A stretch of 9,532 nucleotides of DNA from JAUIAI01 sp049680625 (GTDB lineage: Bacteria; Pseudomonadota; Gammaproteobacteria; Burkholderiales; Burkholderiaceae_E): the NCBI GenBank assembly GCA_049680625.1, contig JBAUID010000095.1, forward strand, positions 1 through 9,532, given 5' to 3'. The notes under the pieces were generated by a model that made no database searches, was not told the DNA's origin, and saw nothing but the letters and a program-made list of their open reading frames with translations. A program made the translations under genes and the position numbers. Shown piece after piece: positions 5,786 through 9,532 of this stretch (within the stretch, counting starts at the first letter, position 1; every line of letters begins with the position of its first letter).

Positions 5786-6679
5786 TTAAACGTTGGCGAG
5801 TTGCCGGATTTTTCCTGCCATCTGCAAGGTCTGTTCGTAGCCGGCCCGGATACAACGTATGCGGAACTCTTCACTCAGGCTGACCCAATAGCCAAATTTG
5901 GGGTGCAGGTTCAAGTCGGACGCTCGGGCGTCTGGTTCGGTCAGTCGTCTCTTGAGCTGATCCGATTCGCGAAACCTTTCAGCACCCGCTGGCGCCTGTG
6001 TTTCATGTGCTGAGGCATCGACTGAAATTACCCGTGCGGCGCCCAGCCGGCGCGCTTCGCGAACCGGCATTGGGACAACTTGATCGGGATCGACATACCA
6101 GGTGTCATGAATACTGACCGGTGTGAACCTGCCTTCAATAGCGGTTGATGCCTGAACGGCGACGCCCGCGTTGCCTTCGGTAAAGGCGACAATGCTGTTG
6201 GTTCCCTGTTTACGCGCCACTACCGCGCAAACCGGCCGCAAGTCCTGTAAGCGGCGACGGTTTACCCGGATATTTACCTGGGTAGCGATGGGGGCACCGC
6301 TGAATCTTTCTGATGTACCAATTGACAGGCGCGCCATCTGGGTTGGCCCCAGGCTCAGTGCTATCTCGCGCAGGGCTTTGCCTGAGATTCCGCTGCAGTA
6401 AAGGGTAGCAACCAGGGCACCGACGGAAGCGCCGACAACAATGTCCGGCCGGACGCCTATTTCATCGAGGGCTTCAATAACGCCGACATGAACAAATCCA
6501 CGCGGGCCACCGGAACTCAGGACCAGGGCCCACGGATTACCGGGGAGGCGTTGCCGGACATCAGCTGCTGTTGGCGCGTTAATCCCTTGATGATTGGGTC
6601 CGGAACCAAACGTACACCCGGTCAGGCTGAGCATCCCCAGGGAAATTGAATGTAGGTTTTTTCGGCGCCAGGGGTTCAT
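5786..6679 (-). CDS. Patatin-like phospholipase-family lipoprotein
   Basis: A 297-residue protein of the patatin/RssA-type hydrolase family, whose members cleave acyl esters with a Ser-Asp dyad. Residues 1-21 are a basic, hydrophobic signal ending in lipobox LTGC, with Cys22 the likely lipidation site and Thr at +2. That suggests an outer-membrane lipoprotein facing the periplasm. The oxyanion-hole motif GGPRG is at 57-61 and the nucleophile elbow GASVG at 83-87, with Ser85. The catalytic Asp is Asp197 in WYVDPDQVVPMPV, where the family usually has YVDGGxxxPxPV, so the Gly after Asp is replaced by Pro. The segment AIEGRFTPV likewise replaces the common IPGxFxPV. The dyad residues remain, but activity may differ. 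No Shine-Dalgarno sequence precedes ATG 6679, and a hairpin lies just upstream. The gene is 60 bp downstream of the serine hydrolase gene, probably the same transcript. The substrate is unknown. Confidence 0.9.
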   Translation of the reverse strand: MNPWRRKNLHSISLGMLSLTGCTFGSGPNHQGINAPTAADVRQRLPGNPWALVLSSGGPRGFVHVGVIEALDEIGVRPDIVVGASVGALVATLYCSGISGKALREIALSLGPTQMARLSIGTSERFSGAPIATQVNIRVNRRRLQDLRPVCAVVARKQGTNSIVAFTEGNAGVAVQASTAIEGRFTPVSIHDTWYVDPDQVVPMPVREARRLGAARVISVDASAHETQAPAGAERFRESDQLKRRLTEPDARASDLNLHPKFGYWVSLSEEFRIRCIRAGYEQTLQMAGKIRQLANV

Positions 6680-6698
6680 TAATGTATCGAATCATTTT

Positions 6699-6719
6699 TT
6701 CCCGTAGGTGTCGCGGGAA
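6699..6719. repeat. Hairpin between the serine hydrolase and patatin-like genes
   Basis: TTCCCG (6699-6704) and CGGGAA (6714-6719) form a perfect 6-bp inverted repeat with a nine-base loop, 20 bp upstream of the patatin-like start. On the transcribed minus strand it is followed by an A-run, not a U-run, so it does not fit a terminator for the upstream gene. It might be an mRNA processing or stability element, or incidental. Confidence 0.35.
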
Positions 6720-6739
6720 CAGTCTGGCTTTGTGCTGGT

Positions 6740-8287
6740 TTAGTTCACCGACGGTGAGAGTACCGAGGCTAACACCGAGCCAAGAAACTGGCAGCTATTC
6801 CACCGTGAAGAGTCGACGGTCCATCCGAGGCGCAATATAACCAGTTCCTGATCAGGAAAAACGGCGAGTGCCTGGCCCATATGACCGGTTAATACAAAAC
6901 CGTTTGCAGGCAAGGTAGTTTTGCCCGGGCATTGCAGACGATTGTTTTCATGGGTCAGCCAGACATGAGCACCGTAGGGGCTGAGTTTACCGTCAGCCTG
7001 TTTTGTCGGTTGTGTGGCCCATTGTAGCCAGCCAGCAGGGAATACTTGCTGTTTGGCCCATCGACCATCATTGGCCAGTAGCTGGCCAACCCGCAACCAG
7101 TCTTGCGGGGTTGCCCACATATAAGATGATCCAACGAAAGTACCGTCAGAGTCGGTTTCGATGATTGCCGATTTGGCGTCGATTGGTTTAAATAATTGTG
7201 CAGACGGATACTGCCAGTACGCGCTGTCGGCGGTAAACTGGTCGCGCAACACCCGTGACAGCAGGTTTGTAACTGCACTGGAATACCGCCATTGTTTTCC
7301 GGGTGGTGCTACCGTGCCGGCAGAGCCGGCATACCGCCCGATATCGGGCACCGAATACAGCATGTAAGGGACTTTGCTCAACGCGGAATAACCTTCGATA
7401 TGGTTCAGTCCGTCTTTCATGGTGACCAAATCGGTCAGTGTGATTGCGGCCCTCTCGTCTCGCAGCCATTCGTTTGCCCAGTCGACCCGCGGCATTCGAC
7501 GCATTAATTCGATTACCGGGGTTTGCATGTCGACCAGGTTATCGTGGAAGAGTTTCCAGGTTAGAACTGACATTACGGTTTTTGTCATCGACCAGCCAAG
7601 TTGTGGCGTGTCCCGGTCGAAACCACCGCCGTAGCGGTCGATCAGCAGTTGGCCACGGTGCGCGATCAGAACTGCTCGCGTGTTTGGGCCGTCGGCGGGT
7701 CGGGCCAGTGGGCTGACGCTGCTAGCTGATGCGCTGGCAAACGCCGTTTCTACTGTTGTCACCAATTGCCCTTTGTTAATTGAATCCGGCCATTGATCAA
7801 TCGTGAGTGCTTGTTGCCCCAGGGGCCATGTTTGATGAATCTGCGCCGGGTTTCGTGACGGGACGGGCAACCCGTTCGCAGCCGATGGTGAGGTTGGCCT
7901 GGTTGCGCGGTCAGCAGGACCGGCCAGTAGTTGTCGTTGCCCGGGCAATTCAGGCAATTCGCCAGGGGCTAGCAGCGTGCAGCCGCGCCCAGCGCGCCAG
8001 ACTGCGTATCTTTCAACCGATCCGGGCATTTCGCCAACGACTATTTTGCGCTGGGTATCCACTTTAATCGACGCCAGCTGAAGCACAATACTGGTTGGCC
8101 TGACATCGTCACGCATGACATCTTGTGGGTCCCGGCCGGCAATGAAAGTACCGGAGCAAACCTGCTTAGCGGCCATCCCCGCTGCGCTCACGGGTATTCC
8201 GAGGCGAATCAGTCCCGCAACAGCCACTACCAGGGCGGCCAGGGTCAGTATGAGACACGCGCGAATGAGTCGTGACGGTGTTTGCAT
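6740..8287 (-). CDS. Secreted beta-lactamase-fold serine hydrolase
   Basis: A 515-residue exported protein. Residues 8-28 form a hydrophobic signal or anchor. Residues about 40-110 match an N-terminal segment often found in this hydrolase group (KQVCSGTFIAGRDPQDV, later GRGCTLL). Residues about 190-505 form the class C beta-lactamase/esterase (AmpC/NylB-like) domain. Catalytic motifs are intact: Ser233-x-x-Lys236 in GWSMTKTVMS, the Tyr335 motif in WRYSSAVTNLLSR, and His469-Met-Gly471 in LTGHMGQ, in place of the KTG box of true beta-lactamases. The family includes esterases, D-amino-peptidases and amide hydrolases, so antibiotic resistance should not be assumed. Cys44, Cys103, Cys453 and Cys499 could form two disulfides in the periplasm. 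The start is ATG 8287, with no strong ribosome site. The gene is divergent from the WYL regulator and upstream of the patatin-like gene. The exact substrate is unknown. Confidence 0.93.
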   Translation of the reverse strand: MQTPSRLIRACLILTLAALVVAVAGLIRLGIPVSAAGMAAKQVCSGTFIAGRDPQDVMRDDVRPTSIVLQLASIKVDTQRKIVVGEMPGSVERYAVWRAGRGCTLLAPGELPELPGQRQLLAGPADRATRPTSPSAANGLPVPSRNPAQIHQTWPLGQQALTIDQWPDSINKGQLVTTVETAFASASASSVSPLARPADGPNTRAVLIAHRGQLLIDRYGGGFDRDTPQLGWSMTKTVMSVLTWKLFHDNLVDMQTPVIELMRRMPRVDWANEWLRDERAAITLTDLVTMKDGLNHIEGYSALSKVPYMLYSVPDIGRYAGSAGTVAPPGKQWRYSSAVTNLLSRVLRDQFTADSAYWQYPSAQLFKPIDAKSAIIETDSDGTFVGSSYMWATPQDWLRVGQLLANDGRWAKQQVFPAGWLQWATQPTKQADGKLSPYGAHVWLTHENNRLQCPGKTTLPANGFVLTGHMGQALAVFPDQELVILRLGWTVDSSRWNSCQFLGSVLASVLSPSVN

Positions 8288-8406
8288 CAGCGGGTTGTTA
8301 AAAGATTATTCCGTTTCGAACTCAGCAGGCGCTGGGACGATTATCCTGTTGGATCATCCTTTCTATTGTAAGTGATTCAGACACTATCGTTTTACCGGAT
8401 ACAATT
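8288..8406. promoter_or_regulatory. 119-bp divergent intergenic region between the hydrolase and WYL regulator genes
   Basis: Both genes must start from this region or from inside each other. I found no convincing pair of -35 and -10 boxes and no long palindrome. Short near-matches (TTGGAT 8349-8354, TATCGT 8385-8390) are not properly spaced. A WYL regulator encoded here would be expected to bind here, but no operator is evident by eye. Confidence 0.3.
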
Positions 8407-9375
8407 TTGAAGCAGACCGAGCGCTTATATCTTATTGATCGACTTCTCCGCGAGCAGGGGTTAGTCAGTTTTGCCCAGATGATGGAAGCGCTTGAAATAT
8501 CGCCCGCAACGCTTAAGCGTGACCTGGCGTTTATGCGCGATCGACTGAATTCGCCAATTTTATTCGACCGTGATCTGGGCGGTTATCGTCTCGATCGAGA
8601 TACCATCGGGCCGCGCCACGAGCTGCCCGGCCTTTGGTTTGATGATGCCGAACTGATGGCTTTGCTCAGTATTCACCAGATGCTTGATGGGCTCGACGTT
8701 GGTGGATTGCTTGGTCCGAGACTAAAACCTCTGGTAAAACGCTTACAAGATTTACTGGGCGAGCGATTCGACTCGGGTGATCGGCTCAGTGAACGGGTGC
8801 GATTTATTCGCATGCATGACCGTATGGTTGTCCCGAACGACTTTTCAGTGATTGGCCATGCGTTGCTTAGCCGTAATCGGCTGCGAATTGCCCACTTTTC
8901 TCGCAGCACAACAGAAAAAACCGAGCGTGAAATTTCGCCACAGCGATTGGTTCACTACCGTAACGCCTGGTATCTCGACGCGTGGTGCCACTTGCGAAAT
9001 GCGTTACGCGTTTTTGCTCTTGACGCGATTGAGTCAGTCGAGCTGCTGGAAACCACCGCAACTGAGGTGGATGATGACCAGGTGTCAGCCAGTGTGGAGG
9101 CGGGCTATGGCATTTTTGCTGGCAATAAAATCCAATGGGCCCGGCTGCGTTTTACACCGGAAGCCGCACGATGGGTACGTCACGAGAGTTGGCATCCCCG
9201 TCAGCGGCTGGAATCCGAGCCCGATGGCAGCATTGTGATTGAGGTGCCGTATTCCGTGAGTACAGAGCTGGAAATGGACATTCTGCGCCACGGTAGCCAG
9301 GTCAAAGTGCTTGCCCCCCAGGAACTCGCCGATCGCATCCGCGACCGTTTGCGGGCAGCGGCCGACTTGTACTGA
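8407..9375 (+). CDS. WYL-domain transcriptional regulator (YafY-like, HTH plus WYL)
   Basis: A 322-residue DNA-binding regulator. Residues 1-60 form a DeoR-type winged helix-turn-helix: TERLYLIDRLLREQG, then the recognition region LEISPATLKRDLAFMRDRL, then a wing IxFDRDLGGYRL. Residues about 140-220 hold the WYL domain, an SH3-like ligand-sensing fold, with the motif WYL at 188-190 inside NAWYLDAWCHLRNALRVFALDAI. The C-terminal WCX-type extension reads FTPEAARWV and HPRQ through VLAPQELADRIRDRL. The start is a TTG at 8407. No in-frame ATG or GTG exists nearby upstream, GGA lies seven bases before it, and it places TERL at the usual family position. Members control DNA-repair, defence or metabolic genes, often in response to nucleotides or single-stranded nucleic acid. 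Here the divergent serine hydrolase is the natural local target candidate, by inference only. The gene is intact. Confidence 0.95.
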   Translation: MKQTERLYLIDRLLREQGLVSFAQMMEALEISPATLKRDLAFMRDRLNSPILFDRDLGGYRLDRDTIGPRHELPGLWFDDAELMALLSIHQMLDGLDVGGLLGPRLKPLVKRLQDLLGERFDSGDRLSERVRFIRMHDRMVVPNDFSVIGHALLSRNRLRIAHFSRSTTEKTEREISPQRLVHYRNAWYLDAWCHLRNALRVFALDAIESVELLETTATEVDDDQVSASVEAGYGIFAGNKIQWARLRFTPEAARWVRHESWHPRQRLESEPDGSIVIEVPYSVSTELEMDILRHGSQVKVLAPQELADRIRDRLRAAADLY

Positions 9376-9396
9376 GCGGGTTGCAAAACAACGACT

Positions 9397-9413
9397 GGCT
9401 CATCTAGTGAGCC
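9397..9413. terminator. Hairpin after the WYL regulator gene
   Basis: GGCTCA (9397-9402) and TGAGCC (9408-9413) form a perfect 6-bp inverted repeat with a five-base loop, 21 bp past the WYL stop. There is no U-run, so it is at most a weak terminator. It overlaps the stop codon (9404-9406) of the putative convergent minus-strand gene. Confidence 0.3.
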
Positions 9414-9532
9414 TGACCACACGGATACTGCACGGCTTGCTGACCGCCGGAGTGCGTCTTGATCGACCAGGCCACAATCAACCCATCTGCATCCATCAGA
9501 CCCGCGTACCGGGGGGCTGGGGGCCATGCAAC
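9404..9532 (-). CDS. Putative C-terminal 42 residues of a convergent gene entering from the right edge
   Basis: The minus-strand frame read from 9532 is open for 42 codons to TAG at 9404-9406. The translation contains RYAGLMDADGLIVAWS and ends AVQYPCGQAH. It has ordinary composition and looks like the end of a globular protein rather than a shadow frame. The arrangement, convergent with the WYL gene and 28 bp from its stop, is typical. No start or domain is visible, and the fragment is too short to assign a family or exclude a chance open frame. A second minus-strand frame, open from 9527 and running antisense into the WYL gene, is less likely to be coding. Confidence 0.4.
   Translation of the reverse strand, partial: VAWPPAPRYAGLMDADGLIVAWSIKTHSGGQQAVQYPCGQAH

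Noticed and set aside
6740..8287. Calling this gene an antibiotic-resistance beta-lactamase
   Set aside because: It has SxxK and Tyr motifs but HMG instead of KTG, plus a long N-terminal extension. The fold covers many esterases and peptidases.
9201..9527. Minus-strand 108-codon frame at the right edge
   Set aside because: Most of it is antisense to the strongly supported WYL gene, and a competing frame at the edge fits a convergent gene better.
1..9532. Search for CRISPR arrays, tRNA or rRNA genes, transposases, integrases, toxin-antitoxin pairs or phage-defence genes
   Set aside because: None seen. All large frames are explained by housekeeping or envelope families, so I do not claim a new defence or mobile system.

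Overview
This 9.5-kb window looks like chromosomal DNA from a free-living gammaproteobacterium. The AMP nucleosidase closely resembles the Escherichia coli Amn layout, the lipoprotein signals are of Gram-negative type, base composition is slightly GC-rich, and genes are densely packed with short gaps. The genus cannot be fixed from sequence alone. I see no insertion sequence, integrase, tRNA, rRNA, CRISPR array or plasmid gene. It reads as core or shell housekeeping DNA rather than a mobile island.

Layout, left to right. Positions 1-1460 (minus strand) carry a two-gene unit. The first gene is a membrane-anchored coiled-coil protein. Eleven bases downstream starts a membrane-anchored protein with a Thr/Pro/Lys-rich stalk, which runs off the left edge. 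A 218-bp gap with a weak hairpin terminator separates this unit from a minus-strand pair: a class II aldolase/adducin-family protein (2445-3206) followed 34 bp later by an SRAP-domain, abasic-site-binding protein (1679-2410). A divergent control region (3207-3354) holds a 26-bp near-perfect palindrome and a TATAAT box. It leads rightward into a probable 46-residue membrane microprotein (3355-3495) and the AMP nucleosidase gene amn (3521-5026). Next comes a YHS-domain lipoprotein (5159-5749), convergent with a minus-strand patatin-like lipoprotein (5786-6679).

The patatin-like gene lies 60 bp downstream of a secreted beta-lactamase-fold serine hydrolase (6740-8287). That hydrolase is divergent, across a 119-bp gap, from a WYL-domain regulator read from a TTG start (8407-9375). 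An open frame entering from the right edge on the minus strand (9404-9532) is probably the tail of a further convergent gene.

Functional links are modest. amn degrades AMP to adenine and ribose 5-phosphate. The hydrolase and patatin-like lipoprotein are both envelope hydrolases and may be co-transcribed, with the WYL protein as a candidate local regulator. I do not see an obvious new defence or metabolic system. The best leads are the microprotein and palindrome upstream of amn, the edge-truncated two-gene membrane module, and the altered catalytic-Asp motif of the patatin-like lipoprotein.
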